This document shows positions 31,414 through 40,525 of a stretch of 42,204 bases of DNA, piece by piece. The DNA is taken from NCBI GenBank assembly GCA_043736395.1, contig JAYTCQ010000008.1, positions 1 to 42,204 on the forward strand, given 5' to 3'. The notes under the pieces are model-generated. The model saw only the letters and a program-made list of their open reading frames with translations. It was not told the origin of the DNA and did not search any database. The position numbers were made by a program, and so were the translations under genes. This stretch comes from JAFDVL01 sp043736395. GTDB lineage: Bacteria > Acidobacteriota > Blastocatellia > RBC074. Positions within the stretch are counted from its first letter, which is position 1, and each line of letters begins with the position of its first letter.

Positions 31414-31733
31414 GGAATATAAGCATTAGCTCAATGGTATTAAGTTAAGCAATGCGGGAAAGATGTTTTTTCTATTAGCCCAGCCGTTCACGGCTGGGGA
31501 GTACGGATAAATTTTCCAACGGTGCTTCAGCGCCCGGAAACAAGGGCTAAAGCCGCAGTGCAAGCCCGATGAATCGGGCTACGAAGTTGATGTTCACTCT
31601 TCCCAGCCGTGAACGGCTGGGCTAGTAGAAAAAGTTTTCCTTAACTTAATGCCATTGAGCTTTAGCTTGGTTGTACTTCTCACTACTGACTGTAAAGCCA
31701 AGCTAAAACTTGTACTCCATGCTTATATTCCAT
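31412..31733. repeat. Nested long inverted repeat between the ThrE-type and cupin genes
   Basis: Terminal arms atggaatataagcat (31412-31426) and atgcttatattccat (31719-31733) are perfect complements. Internal to them, agctcaatggtattaagttaag (31428-31449) pairs with 31640-31661. Further in, 31470-31498 and 31602-31630 pair at 28 of 29 bases, and each of these arms is itself a hairpin (cccagccgt-acggctggg). Another hairpin, agcccgat-ga-atcgggct, is at 31563-31580. The right arm carries an extra ~60-base palindrome absent on the left (31662-31718; stem tttagcttgg with ccaagctaaa) that belongs to family 2. It fills the whole gap; no gene is present. Confidence 0.85.
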
Positions 31734-31764
31734 ATCAAGGTTGCTTCCGTTATAATCCTCGCCT

Positions 31765-32112
31765 ATGCAGCTTCACAAATTACAAGAAATCCCGGCAGAG
31801 CAAGTGACTGAACTTTTTTCACGGAAATTCTTTTCAGGCGAAAATATTACGATGGCATTTCTGAATTTAAAATCGGGTTGTGTGGTACCGCTCCACCATC
31901 ACGAGAGCGAGCAATTCAGCTACGTGATTGCCGGAAGTTTTCGATTTCAAATCGGAGGCGAAGAAGTCATTGTGAAATCTGGAGAGTTAGTTCAAATTCC
32001 TCCGAATATACCGCATTCAGCCGTTGCTCTGGAAGACACGCAGGGCATAGATGTCTTTAGTCCGACTCGTCAGGATTGGATTGATGGCACTGACAGTTAT
32101 TTGCGGAAATAA
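31765..32112 (+). CDS. Cupin domain protein
   Basis: A 115-residue single-domain cupin. Motif 1 is visible as VVPLHHHESEQFSYVIAG (about 36-53: the HH.. and E metal ligands), and motif 2 as GELVQIPPNIPHSAVALED (about 71-89, with PHSA supplying the last His). The chain matches the small cupin group often annotated as pectin-degradation-like or quercetinase-like proteins, but the real substrate is unknown. No signal peptide. ATG 31765 has no strong Shine-Dalgarno. The gene follows a palindromic island and is followed by the M48 protease 137 bases downstream. Confidence 0.87.
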   Translation: MQLHKLQEIPAEQVTELFSRKFFSGENITMAFLNLKSGCVVPLHHHESEQFSYVIAGSFRFQIGGEEVIVKSGELVQIPPNIPHSAVALEDTQGIDVFSPTRQDWIDGTDSYLRK

Positions 32113-32249
32113 ATATTTGATGAATTTATATCTGCTTTTGCGAAAAAGCTCCCATTCGTTATTATCAACACGCAACCAACTACCTGAGAGGCTATGGCAT
32201 CTCAGCACGTGACAAGCATCCCTGCTTATCATTTTGAGAAGGAGATTCG

Positions 32250-33701
32250 ATGAAGACAAATTTATTTCGACAAAGCATTAATCAAGCACTGACGCTAATT
32301 TTAGTGGTGCTACCTGTTTCTTCAATTATGGCTACACCAACCGTGGTACAGACGCAGGTCAAGATTCAGGGTAGTTGTGCGACGCCGCAGCAGGATGTTG
32401 AATTGGGGAGAAAAGCGGCTGGCGAAGCAGAACAACAATTTCAAATGTTGAATGATTCCAGGTCACAGGATTATCTGAATCGCTTAGGGCAAAACTTAGC
32501 GCAGTACGCACCCGGAGAACGATTCCAATATAGCTTTAAGCTCGTCAATTCTGGCGATATAAACGCTTTTGCTTTACCAGGTGGATTTACATATGTAAAT
32601 CGCGGAACCATCGAAGCTGCAAAATCTGAATCTGAATTAGCAGGCGTGATGGCGCACGAGATCGCACATGTCGCGCTTCGACACGGGACTGCAAACATGT
32701 GCAATGCTCAGAAAACGCAAGGAATTGCTGGAGCTATCGGGGACCTCCTTGGAGGTGGAAAATTAGGCGCAATCGGCGGTATTTTCGCGCAAGTTGGTGC
32801 AGGCGCAATGATGATGAGAAATAGTCGTGCCTTCGAATCTGATGCTGATGTTCTCGGCTCACAAATTATGGCGCGTGCCGGATATGATCCAGTTGCAATG
32901 GCTGATTTTTTTGAAACTTTAGCCGGTGAATCAAGTCGTGAGCCAGGCAAATTAGAAAAATGGTTCAGCGATCATCCGCAACCAACGGATCGTCGTGATC
33001 GAATTCGTAAAGAATCAGCGATGCTCGGCAATCGTGGAAATAGTCGCGAAGTCGGTGGATTTACTGACGTCAAGCGCATGCTGCAAGGCTTGCCTAAAGC
33101 TCCGGCGGCGCAGCAACGGCCTTCACAGCAACCACAGCAGGGCGGTCAACAAGGTGGACAGCCTGTCACTGGACGCGTCGCTCCGCCTTCGACTACGTTG
33201 AAGGTTTTCACGCAACAGTCAAATTCATACTCAATCGCGTATCCCGATAATTGGCAGCTTGCTCCAAGTAACGCAGGAATTGGCGCGACACTGTATCCCG
33301 CCGGTGGAGCTGGACAGGAAGGCATTATTTATGGTGTCTTGATTGATTCCTACAAACCATCGAATCAATCGAATATTGATCCGCGCACGCGTCGTCCGCG
33401 CCCTGCATCTTTTGAGAATACAACGAAGCAAGTGATTGATAGTACGTTGCAAGGCAATACGTACTTGAAGGTGATTAGCGGCCCAACCAAATCAAGTAAT
33501 GTTGGAGGGCGAATTGCCTATTCAACTACGATGGAAGGTCGTTCGCCGATTACTAACAAGAATGAGCGCGCCATCCTGTTCAATATGCAGCTCAATAATG
33601 GAGATTCATTGAATGTGATTTTTGTAACTCCTTCTGATGATTTTGGTAATTACCAGAATCTTTTCAGGAAAATGTTGCAGTCAATGAAGATTAATAATTA
33701 A
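32250..33701 (+). CDS. M48 family metalloprotease, secreted, with C-terminal PsbP/Mog1-like domain
   Basis: A 483-residue exported zinc protease. Signal peptide about residues 12-28 (ALTLILVVLPVSSIMA). The M48 domain (about 45-260) contains H136-E137-x2-H140 in VMAHEIAHVALRHG and the third zinc ligand E196 in SRAFESDADVLG, in the order known for BepA/YfgC-type periplasmic proteases that monitor outer-membrane protein assembly. DHPQPTDRRDRI closes the domain. A Q/G-rich linker (about 285-312) leads to a C-terminal domain (about 325-483: SNSYSIAYPDNWQL ... MLQSMKINN) that resembles PsbP/Mog1-type folds and replaces the TPR domain of BepA. A gaaggagat Shine-Dalgarno and a downstream terminator support a single-gene unit. 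Confidence 0.9.
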   Translation: MKTNLFRQSINQALTLILVVLPVSSIMATPTVVQTQVKIQGSCATPQQDVELGRKAAGEAEQQFQMLNDSRSQDYLNRLGQNLAQYAPGERFQYSFKLVNSGDINAFALPGGFTYVNRGTIEAAKSESELAGVMAHEIAHVALRHGTANMCNAQKTQGIAGAIGDLLGGGKLGAIGGIFAQVGAGAMMMRNSRAFESDADVLGSQIMARAGYDPVAMADFFETLAGESSREPGKLEKWFSDHPQPTDRRDRIRKESAMLGNRGNSREVGGFTDVKRMLQGLPKAPAAQQRPSQQPQQGGQQGGQPVTGRVAPPSTTLKVFTQQSNSYSIAYPDNWQLAPSNAGIGATLYPAGGAGQEGIIYGVLIDSYKPSNQSNIDPRTRRPRPASFENTTKQVIDSTLQGNTYLKVISGPTKSSNVGGRIAYSTTMEGRSPITNKNERAILFNMQLNNGDSLNVIFVTPSDDFGNYQNLFRKMLQSMKINN

Positions 33702-33721
33702 TCAATTTATGCAGTCACAGG

Positions 33722-33762
33722 AAAAGCCTGCTGCTTCTGAAAAGGACTTGCAGGCTTTTTTA
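33722..33762 (+). terminator. Intrinsic terminator of the M48 protease gene
   Basis: aaaagcctgc (33722-33731) pairs perfectly with gcaggctttt (33750-33759) across an 18-base loop, and the stem runs into a T-tract (33755-33761). It begins about 20 bases after the stop codon. Confidence 0.85.
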
Positions 33763-34113
33763 TGTCTAAAATATGAGAGAACGCCAGGGGGGAATTTACC
33801 ACTGAAAAAATATCTAAAGTTTGCACTATAATTCGTAGATATTTGCTTGACAGTCCATTCCATAAGCTAAATACTTGGTCTAGCCAACAAGATTAGAAAA
33901 AACTTACCGTATCCATCAATCACGCCGAACAAGGCGTGCTTAGTTGGCAAGCTTCTGGGATCGAAAATCAGTTTGAAGAATTAGTCACACTACTATGTGA
34001 TTAATTCTTCACTTCACTTTCTCTGGTTACTAACTTTTAGTAATTAATAAATACTATTTTGCGACACGCTTCCCTCAAGAAGCAGTTTCGTGAATCCCCT
34101 TCAGGAGGAACGA
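33763..34113 (+). promoter_or_regulatory. Long leader of the TonB-dependent receptor gene: promoter and two hairpins
   Basis: A promoter-like pair TTGACA (33847-33852), 17-base spacer, AATACT (33870-33875) would give a leader of about 230 bases. Within it a 15-base stem with one mismatch forms between gaagaattagtcaca (33975-33989) and tgtgattaattcttc (33996-34010), and a second perfect one, ttactaa-ctt-ttagtaa, lies at 34027-34043. The Shine-Dalgarno caggagga is at about 34101-34108. No known riboswitch is recognised. These hairpins could control translation or simply be dispersed repeats. Confidence 0.5.
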
Positions 34114-37100
34114 ATGATCCCTACAAGTTTTTTGAAGAAGTTTGCTTCGTTGCTGATTCTGACTTGCCTGTTTGCTTTTTCCGCATTGGCTCAAACCAGC
34201 GGATCATTGAGCGGTACAGTTCAGGATGCGCAAGGCGGAGTACTAGCAGGAGCCAAAGTAATGGTTTCTGATATCACCCGCAACTTTCAACTCGATACAA
34301 CCACAAATTCCGACGGAACTTTCACTTTTACCACTCTTCAACCGGGGACATATACAGTCACCATTGAAGCTTCAGGGTTTAAGAAGGTCGTCAAAACCGG
34401 CATCACGCTGAATGCCGCAGATCGCCAGTCCACCGGTACGATTAAACTTGAGATTGGTCAGATCGGCGACACAGTTCAAATTATTGCTGATTCGGCGCAG
34501 TTGCTGATTAAAACCGAGTCCGGCGAACAAGGAACGGCGGTTAATAATCAACAGATTCAGAACCTCGCCATCAACGGCAGAAATTATCTCGACTTGATCA
34601 AATTGACTCCAGGTGTAGTCGTGACGTCAGGTTTTGCAACTTCCGGTCCTGGCGGTATTGGTAACGTCAACATCGCAGGTGCGCGTGGCGGCAAAGCGAA
34701 TCTGACGATTGACGGTACAACAAATATGGACAGCGGTTCGAACGGAACGCAGCATATCGCGCTTTCGCTCGATAACATTGCCGAGTTCAAATTGTTGACT
34801 TCAAATTATCAGGCGGAGTACGGACGTTCCGCAGGTGGAGAAATCCAAATCGTGACGAAGAGCGGTACGAGCCAGTTCCACGGAACGGGTTATTATTTCC
34901 ATCGTCACGAACAGTTCAACGCGAACAGTTTTTTCAATAAAGCGAACGGACGCGTTGGTGATCCAACCACCGGATTTGAGCGCAATCCACGAAATTTTTA
35001 TCGGTATAATCAACAAGGCTACAACATCGGTGGACCTGTTTTATTACCAAAGAAAATTCTAAAAGATAAACTGTTTTTCTTCTGGTCACAGGAATGGCAA
35101 CAGCAGTTAGTGCCACAAGCAGCGCGTCAATCGCGCGTCCCCACTGCATTAGAAGCAGCAGGAAATTTCAGCAATACCTTTGACGGTAACGGCGTAAAAA
35201 TTTATGTTCGTGACCCGTTATTGACCGGAAACTGCAATGCGGCAGATCAGGCAGCTTGTTTCCCTGGAAACATCATTCCGGCAGCTCGAATTAATCCGAA
35301 TGGAACAGCGATCTTGAAGCTTTTCCGACCGTTTGATAATACCGCTTTAGGTGGTGCGGATAACGGCTTCCGATTTAACCACAATTCACAATTAAGCGTC
35401 AGCTATCCTCGCAAAGAAAATAGTATTCGTCTTGATTATAGCTTGACCGAAAGCACACGTGCCTACATTCGTTATACGCGTGATACCGATCAACAGGTGA
35501 TGCCATACGGTTTAGGATGGACCGGTGGAAACAATCAAATTCCTTTCGATAATTTGATTTTCAAACAAGCACCAGCCTGGAACGGAACATTGAACGTTAC
35601 TTCGACGCTGTCACCAACCTTGACGAACGAATTTATTTTTGGTTCCAGTCAGAACAACCTGACACTTGATCCAACCAAGAAAGACGCCGCGTCTTACACT
35701 GGTATTGGATTAAATTTTGCTTTGCCGTTTTCATATCCGGCAGACCAGTGGTTCAATATCACGTTTGGTGGAATTGCCAATCAAAATTTTGGTGGAACGA
35801 CAGGTTACAGTCAATTCCCTTACAAAAATTCCAACACGACCTTCGACATATATGACAACGTCAGTAAGGTCTTGGGAGCGCATACAGCAAAGGTTGGTTT
35901 TTATTATCAACGTAGCCGCAAGGATCAGGCTGCTGGTAATTCAGCCGCGATCAACTTTAATAACAATGTAAATGATCCGAACAATACGGGTCATCCTTAC
36001 GCCAATGCGTTACTTGGTAGTTTTAATACCTATAGCCAACCGAACATTGGTATTTTCCAGGGACAATATCGCTCGACCAACGTTGAGTTTTATGCCCAGG
36101 ACAACTGGAAAGTGACTAGCCGTTTGACGGTTGATTACGGCATGCGCTTCAGCCTGATTTATCCGCAGTATGACAAGCGTCTTCAAGATTACTATTTTGA
36201 TTCGACCAAATTTGACGCATCGAAAGCAGTACGTCTTTACAGACCGACTTGCGTAGCAGGTACGTTCGCATTAGGTGGATGCTCTGGTGCAAACCAGCGT
36301 GCAATTGATCCATCGAATCCAACAACTTTGCTGCCATCTTATTTGGTAGGACGGATTGTGCCTGGATCAGGAGATCCATTTAATGGTCAACAAGGTACCA
36401 AAGATGGTTATCTGAAAGGTGGCATTAAGAGTCGTGGCGTTCAATTCGGACCAGCCATCGGGTTTGCTTTTGATGTCTTTGGTAATAAGAAGACGGTTGT
36501 TCGTGGTGGTTACCGTTATGCTTATGACCGCGTCCAGGGTAACGAAGTTGCCTTTGCCGCTGTCGGACAGCCACCACTTTACATTAACCCGACTTTCAAC
36601 TTTGGCAACTTAGCAACGGTCGGAACAGGGACGGGACCATTGGCTCTCGGAACTTCCAGTGTGATCGCAGTTGATCCTTCCGGTAAAATTCCCAGCATCC
36701 AAAGCTTTAGCCTACAGGTGCAGCAGGACATCGGAAAGAGCACAGTTGTCAGTGTTGGATATGTTGGTACGCTCGGTCGTCATCAACAGGAATTACTGAA
36801 CCTGAACTATAGCCCTTACGGTGAACTCTTCACGAAGGCAGCACAAGACCCGTCAAAATTTGCTGGCGGAGTTGTTCCTGATGAAGAACCTGGTCTGGCG
36901 CAAATTTATAAAGATGCTGGAGTGAAATTTTCGGGAACGTATGCGCTCGCGGCTGACTTCCTGAAAAAATATCAAGGTTATGGAACTATCGGTTTGCGTA
37001 CCCTCGGCGGTTCGTCAAACTATCACTCGTTACAGGTTACTGTGACCAAGCGAATTGCGCAGTCACTCAATGTTGGCCTTGCTTATACCTGGTCTAAGGC

Positions 37101-37842
37101 AATGGGAACGGCGAACTCTTACAGTGATTTCATAAATCCAGTGTGTTCGCGTTGTGCCGATTATCGCCGCTTGGCGTTTGATCGTACACACGTTGCGGTA
37201 ATCAATTATGACTGGAGAATTCCCGGTCTGAAAAATAATAACTGGTTAGCTAAATCTGTGATCAACGGATGGCAGATCACAGGCATCACGCAGTTCATTT
37301 CAGGACAGCCTGAAGATGTCGGTGCTGGTATCAATAACATCAATACCAATCAACGCTTGGGCGGAAGCTGGACAGAAGCCTCACGTGGTTTCTTCACCGG
37401 CAATCCAAACCTGAGCAAGACCCTCGATAAATACTTCAACTATGAAAGCATTCGGTTGCCAACGGTGACGCAGGCTCTGGCTGCGAAGGGGGCATTCCCG
37501 CGTAACTTCCTGAGCCGTCCTGGTGTCAACAATACCGATCTTTCGTTGTTCAAGAATTTCGAACTCGGAAATGATAGCGCACGTAAAATTCAGTTACGTC
37601 TGGAAGCTTTCAACGTCTTCAATCACGCGCAATTCAGTGATATGAATCGTAGTGTGACGTGGAGCAATTTCAATACTTATCTGGCAGATCAACAAGCTTC
37701 CTCAACGACAATTTTGAACGTGAGAAATGGCTCCACCGGAGCAACTTCACGTCTCGGCATTGGCGTCGGCGAAGTCAATGGACTGCAAGGTGTAGTTTCA
37801 GGTAACCGCGTGATTCAGTTGGCAGTTAAGATTTATTTCTAA
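34114..37842 (+). CDS. TonB-dependent receptor with N-terminal carboxypeptidase-regulatory-like domain
   Basis: A 1242-residue outer-membrane receptor of the type that is abundant in Acidobacteriota. ATG 34114 is chosen because caggagga lies just before it and it gives the signal peptide FASLLILTCLFAFSALAQ. A CarboxypepD_reg-like beta-sandwich (about 22-110: GSLSGTVQDAQGGVLAGAKV, TLQPGTYTVTIEASGFKKVV) precedes the plug (about 130-235: INGRNYLDLIKLTPGVVV, NVNIAGARGGKANLTIDG, YGRSAGGEIQIVTKSG) and a long barrel ending in VIQLAVKIYF. The terminal aromatic residue fits the outer-membrane insertion signal. It takes up an unknown substrate, possibly an oligosaccharide or peptide. No SusD-like partner is next to it; two TPR proteins and a CRTAC1-type protein follow. 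Confidence 0.93.
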   Translation: MIPTSFLKKFASLLILTCLFAFSALAQTSGSLSGTVQDAQGGVLAGAKVMVSDITRNFQLDTTTNSDGTFTFTTLQPGTYTVTIEASGFKKVVKTGITLNAADRQSTGTIKLEIGQIGDTVQIIADSAQLLIKTESGEQGTAVNNQQIQNLAINGRNYLDLIKLTPGVVVTSGFATSGPGGIGNVNIAGARGGKANLTIDGTTNMDSGSNGTQHIALSLDNIAEFKLLTSNYQAEYGRSAGGEIQIVTKSGTSQFHGTGYYFHRHEQFNANSFFNKANGRVGDPTTGFERNPRNFYRYNQQGYNIGGPVLLPKKILKDKLFFFWSQEWQQQLVPQAARQSRVPTALEAAGNFSNTFDGNGVKIYVRDPLLTGNCNAADQAACFPGNIIPAARINPNGTAILKLFRPFDNTALGGADNGFRFNHNSQLSVSYPRKENSIRLDYSLTESTRAYIRYTRDTDQQVMPYGLGWTGGNNQIPFDNLIFKQAPAWNGTLNVTSTLSPTLTNEFIFGSSQNNLTLDPTKKDAASYTGIGLNFALPFSYPADQWFNITFGGIANQNFGGTTGYSQFPYKNSNTTFDIYDNVSKVLGAHTAKVGFYYQRSRKDQAAGNSAAINFNNNVNDPNNTGHPYANALLGSFNTYSQPNIGIFQGQYRSTNVEFYAQDNWKVTSRLTVDYGMRFSLIYPQYDKRLQDYYFDSTKFDASKAVRLYRPTCVAGTFALGGCSGANQRAIDPSNPTTLLPSYLVGRIVPGSGDPFNGQQGTKDGYLKGGIKSRGVQFGPAIGFAFDVFGNKKTVVRGGYRYAYDRVQGNEVAFAAVGQPPLYINPTFNFGNLATVGTGTGPLALGTSSVIAVDPSGKIPSIQSFSLQVQQDIGKSTVVSVGYVGTLGRHQQELLNLNYSPYGELFTKAAQDPSKFAGGVVPDEEPGLAQIYKDAGVKFSGTYALAADFLKKYQGYGTIGLRTLGGSSNYHSLQVTVTKRIAQSLNVGLAYTWSKAMGTANSYSDFINPVCSRCADYRRLAFDRTHVAVINYDWRIPGLKNNNWLAKSVINGWQITGITQFISGQPEDVGAGINNINTNQRLGGSWTEASRGFFTGNPNLSKTLDKYFNYESIRLPTVTQALAAKGAFPRNFLSRPGVNNTDLSLFKNFELGNDSARKIQLRLEAFNVFNHAQFSDMNRSVTWSNFNTYLADQQASSTTILNVRNGSTGATSRLGIGVGEVNGLQGVVSGNRVIQLAVKIYF

Positions 37843-37874
37843 ATTGAAAATTGAAAAATGTTAGTTACGATAAT

Positions 37875-37908
37875 GGGGGCTGCAATCAGTTTGCAGTCCC
37901 CGTTTTTA
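37875..37908 (+). terminator. Intrinsic terminator after the TonB-dependent receptor gene
   Basis: gggggctgcaa (37875-37885) pairs with ttgcagtcccc (37891-37901) with one mismatched position around a short loop, followed by tttttatt (37903-37910). It lies about 30 bases after the stop codon. Confidence 0.8.
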
Positions 37909-37960
37909 TTCGATCTATATGCTGGTAAAATTGAAATCACAATTTCTTTCGAGGTAAGTC

Positions 37961-38992
37961 ATGTGTCAAATTTTACTTTTTTCACGACAAAAGCTTTCTG
38001 GAGTAATTGTGTTGCTCTGTCTCGTGTTTATGATGTCGAGTAACACGCAAGCTCAGCTTGGTGCACCACTTTCTGGAGGTGGATTTGTAGTTTTCGGGCG
38101 CGTAAACTTGCCAAACGGTAAGCCTGCTTCAAGAGCCAAAGTTTTATTGGAAATGCCGAATGGGTTGGTTAAAGATACGATTTGTGATGATGGTGGAAAT
38201 TATGAATTTCGCGCTATCAGCGGAGGTCGTTATCATTTAAAGGCTGTCAATCCGAACGATCCTGAGCAGTACAGCGACCCCGCAGATTCTGACAGCACGC
38301 GCGCTTATTCAAATCGAGTTCAGGTAAATATTTATCTGCGTCCACCGCTTCACGCTGGAACGCCAAAGACAAATCCTGGCACAGTTCACTTCAGTGAAGT
38401 TGCGCAAAATATTCCTAAGACTGCACGAAAAGCCTATGAACAGGGACTGAAACAACAAAAAGATAATCATGCAGATAAGGCTTTGGTTAGTTTTACGCAA
38501 GCCGTGGAAATTTATCCAGACTATTTTCAAGCCTTGACGGAGCGGGCAAATTTATTGATGCAGCAAAATAAATTTGCTGAGGCGGAAACGGATTTTGTCA
38601 AAGCGTTGAGGATCAATGAAAAATATTCACCAGCTTTTCGCGGGTTGGGATATTGTCAGATTCAGCAAAAACATTTTGTCGAAGCCTTGAGTAATTTGGA
38701 AAAAGCCTACGCGCTTGATCCTGAAATTCCAATGACCTTGTTACTGCTGGGATACGCGAATCTTTCGTTGAATCGCTATGAAGAAGCCAAGCAGTGCCTG
38801 CAACAATCCATCAAAATTGGAGGTGAAAGCACAGCGCGCGCGCACGTCTCACTGGCAGAGATTTTTTCACATGAAAAGAAATATAAAGAAGCTGTGGAGG
38901 AAATTCGCACTTATCTAAAATTGAAACCATCTGCGCCGGACGCCGCGAATTTGCAAAAGCTCGAAGCCGAATGGAAGGCGAAAGCGCAGTAG
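37961..38992 (+). CDS. Secreted TPR protein with N-terminal carboxypeptidase-like beta domain
   Basis: A 343-residue exported protein. The signal region is about residues 12-32 (LSGVIVLLCLVFMMSSNTQAQ). A CarboxypepD_reg-like domain follows (about 40-120: GFVVFGRVNLPNGKPASRAKVLLEMPNG, quoted in part, and GGNYEFRAISGGRYHLKAV), a shorter relative of the N-terminal domain of the upstream receptor. Residues 140-335 contain five or so TPR units (ADKALVSFTQAVEIYPDYFQ, FAEAETDFVKALRINEKYSP, FVEALSNLEKAYALDPEIP). gaggt precedes ATG 37961. The position after the receptor suggests it works at the periplasmic face with it, but the terminator between them means separate transcription is likely. Confidence 0.85.
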   Translation: MCQILLFSRQKLSGVIVLLCLVFMMSSNTQAQLGAPLSGGGFVVFGRVNLPNGKPASRAKVLLEMPNGLVKDTICDDGGNYEFRAISGGRYHLKAVNPNDPEQYSDPADSDSTRAYSNRVQVNIYLRPPLHAGTPKTNPGTVHFSEVAQNIPKTARKAYEQGLKQQKDNHADKALVSFTQAVEIYPDYFQALTERANLLMQQNKFAEAETDFVKALRINEKYSPAFRGLGYCQIQQKHFVEALSNLEKAYALDPEIPMTLLLLGYANLSLNRYEEAKQCLQQSIKIGGESTARAHVSLAEIFSHEKKYKEAVEEIRTYLKLKPSAPDAANLQKLEAEWKAKAQ

Positions 38993-39000
38993 TTCGCACC

Positions 39001-39341
39001 GTAGCGCAATCCAGCCATGGTTGCGACAGGCTTTGGCACAAAGCCTAATCTATGACGCAATCACAACTTAAATGGCCAGCATATATTTTCGTATGCCTAA
39101 AGTAATATTAGCGGAAGAGAGAATACGGAACAGACGAAAATAACAGAATAAACGGAAAAAGAATTCCGCTTCCAGGTAAGTTGAGGGTAAAGAACTTCCG
39201 TCTGTTCCATTATTTCCGTGTGTTCCGTCATCGCTGCCTTTTCATCGCATAAACACAATTCCATTGACGGTTTCAGAAATGTCATAGATTAGCTTTTTTG
39301 CTACGGCAAAAAGCTGTCGCAACAATGGCTGGTTACACTAC
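39001..39341. repeat. Long nested inverted repeat in the gap between TPR genes
   Basis: The outer arms begin gtag and end ctac. ccagccatggttgcgacag (39011-39029) pairs with 39314-39332 at 18 of 19 bases, and taatctatgac (39046-39056) pairs perfectly with gtcatagatta (39281-39291). Between them lies a second, imperfect inverted repeat: 39125-39157 (acggaacagacg...) with 39196-39228 (...tgtgttccgt), about 26 of 33 positions complementary. It looks like one palindromic element inserted in another. The gap 38993-39400 holds no gene; short reading frames in it are products of the repeat. Confidence 0.75.
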
Positions 39342-39400
39342 AATTATTCGCGTTCGTTCCTGCAAGGAATTCTCAGAAAACTAATGATATAATTTCGTAT

Positions 39401-40525
39401 ATGTCGCAATTGGCTCTAATTTTATACTTTTTTTTAAACCCATTTTTTGCGCAGGAAGTTCAGCGTCCTGCTGAAATTGTTGCGCAATTTAATCATGCCG
39501 TAGAATTACAACAGCAAAATAAATTTTCAGAAGCCGCAAACGAATATCAGAAAATTTTGCAGCGTTCTCCCGGTTACGCCGAAGCGCAGGCGAATTTGGG
39601 TGTCGTATTGGCGCGCCTCGGTAAAAATGAGGAAGCAGTTTCGGCCTATGAAGCTGCCTTGAAAATCGCACCGCAATTTACTCCGATCTGGCTGAACATT
39701 GGCATTTTACATTATCGTTCCAATCAATTTGAGAAGGCAATTAATGCTTTTGATAAATTTTTGGCTGCGCAGCCAACACATCTTCAGGCGCGACAATTAT
39801 TAGGGCTATCATTGATTGAAATTGGATATAACACCGCCGCTATTGAACAACTTGAGCAAACTTTGACCGCAGCTCCTAATGATCCGGCAGTCCTGTATGG
39901 ATTGGGATTGGCACATCTGCGGACGAATAAACCTACACAAAATTTTATCGAAAAACTACTTGCAATTCCTGCCGGAGTTGCCGCTTCGCATCAGCTCGCC
40001 GGACTAACAAAACTCGCGAAATTTGAATTTGAAAGCGCGGTCTCAGAATTAAAAGAAGCGCAGAAGATCAATCCTGAATTGTTACGCCTGAATTATTCGC
40101 TGGGACTTTGCTATTACAAGCTTGGACTCAATAAAGACGGGCTTGCAGCGTTTGAAGAGGAATACAAGCGAAGCCCGAAAGATTTCACGACAATTTATTA
40201 TTTAGCCTTGCTACACGAAGCCGAAGGAAGTGTCGAACCAGCGAGAAAATTTATTGATCTGGCGATGGCAATGCAACCGAATTCAATCGAAACCATCACG
40301 ATCTTAGGAAAAGTTTTATCGCGGCAGGGGAAGAATGAAGAAGCCGCCATTGCGATTGAAAAAGCTGTCACGCAAGACCCGAAAGATTCAATGAAGCGTT
40401 ATCTACTCGGGAAAATTTACCGTGAACTTGGACGCCGCGAAGATTCCAACCGCGAATTTAATGAAGCACGCAGGCTTAAATCCGAAGAAGCCAAAACCGA
40501 TCGTGAAAAGTCGGTCAAACCATGA
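39401..40525 (+). CDS. Secreted TPR protein, translationally coupled to the CRTAC1 gene
   Basis: A 374-residue protein with a short signal peptide (LALILYFFLNPFFAQ) and about nine TPR units from residue 25 to 365, e.g. KFSEAANEYQKILQRSPGYA, KNEEAVSAYEAALKIAPQFT, QFEKAINAFDKFLAAQPTHL and GRREDSNREFNEARRLKSEE. Its stop overlaps the next start by four bases (ATGA at 40522-40525), so the two proteins are probably made in fixed ratio and may interact. TPR plus CRTAC1/ASPIC pairs recur in Acidobacteriota and Planctomycetota; their function is not established. A lysine-rich tail ends the chain. Confidence 0.88.
   Translation: MSQLALILYFFLNPFFAQEVQRPAEIVAQFNHAVELQQQNKFSEAANEYQKILQRSPGYAEAQANLGVVLARLGKNEEAVSAYEAALKIAPQFTPIWLNIGILHYRSNQFEKAINAFDKFLAAQPTHLQARQLLGLSLIEIGYNTAAIEQLEQTLTAAPNDPAVLYGLGLAHLRTNKPTQNFIEKLLAIPAGVAASHQLAGLTKLAKFEFESAVSELKEAQKINPELLRLNYSLGLCYYKLGLNKDGLAAFEEEYKRSPKDFTTIYYLALLHEAEGSVEPARKFIDLAMAMQPNSIETITILGKVLSRQGKNEEAAIAIEKAVTQDPKDSMKRYLLGKIYRELGRREDSNREFNEARRLKSEEAKTDREKSVKP

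Noticed and set aside
37858..38043. A 61-codon plus-strand reading frame after the receptor gene.
   Set aside because: It runs through the receptor terminator and overlaps the TPR gene start in another frame.
39097..39285. A 62-codon minus-strand reading frame in the TPR-TPR gap.
   Set aside because: It lies wholly within nested inverted repeats and encodes a low-complexity chain typical of translated repeats.
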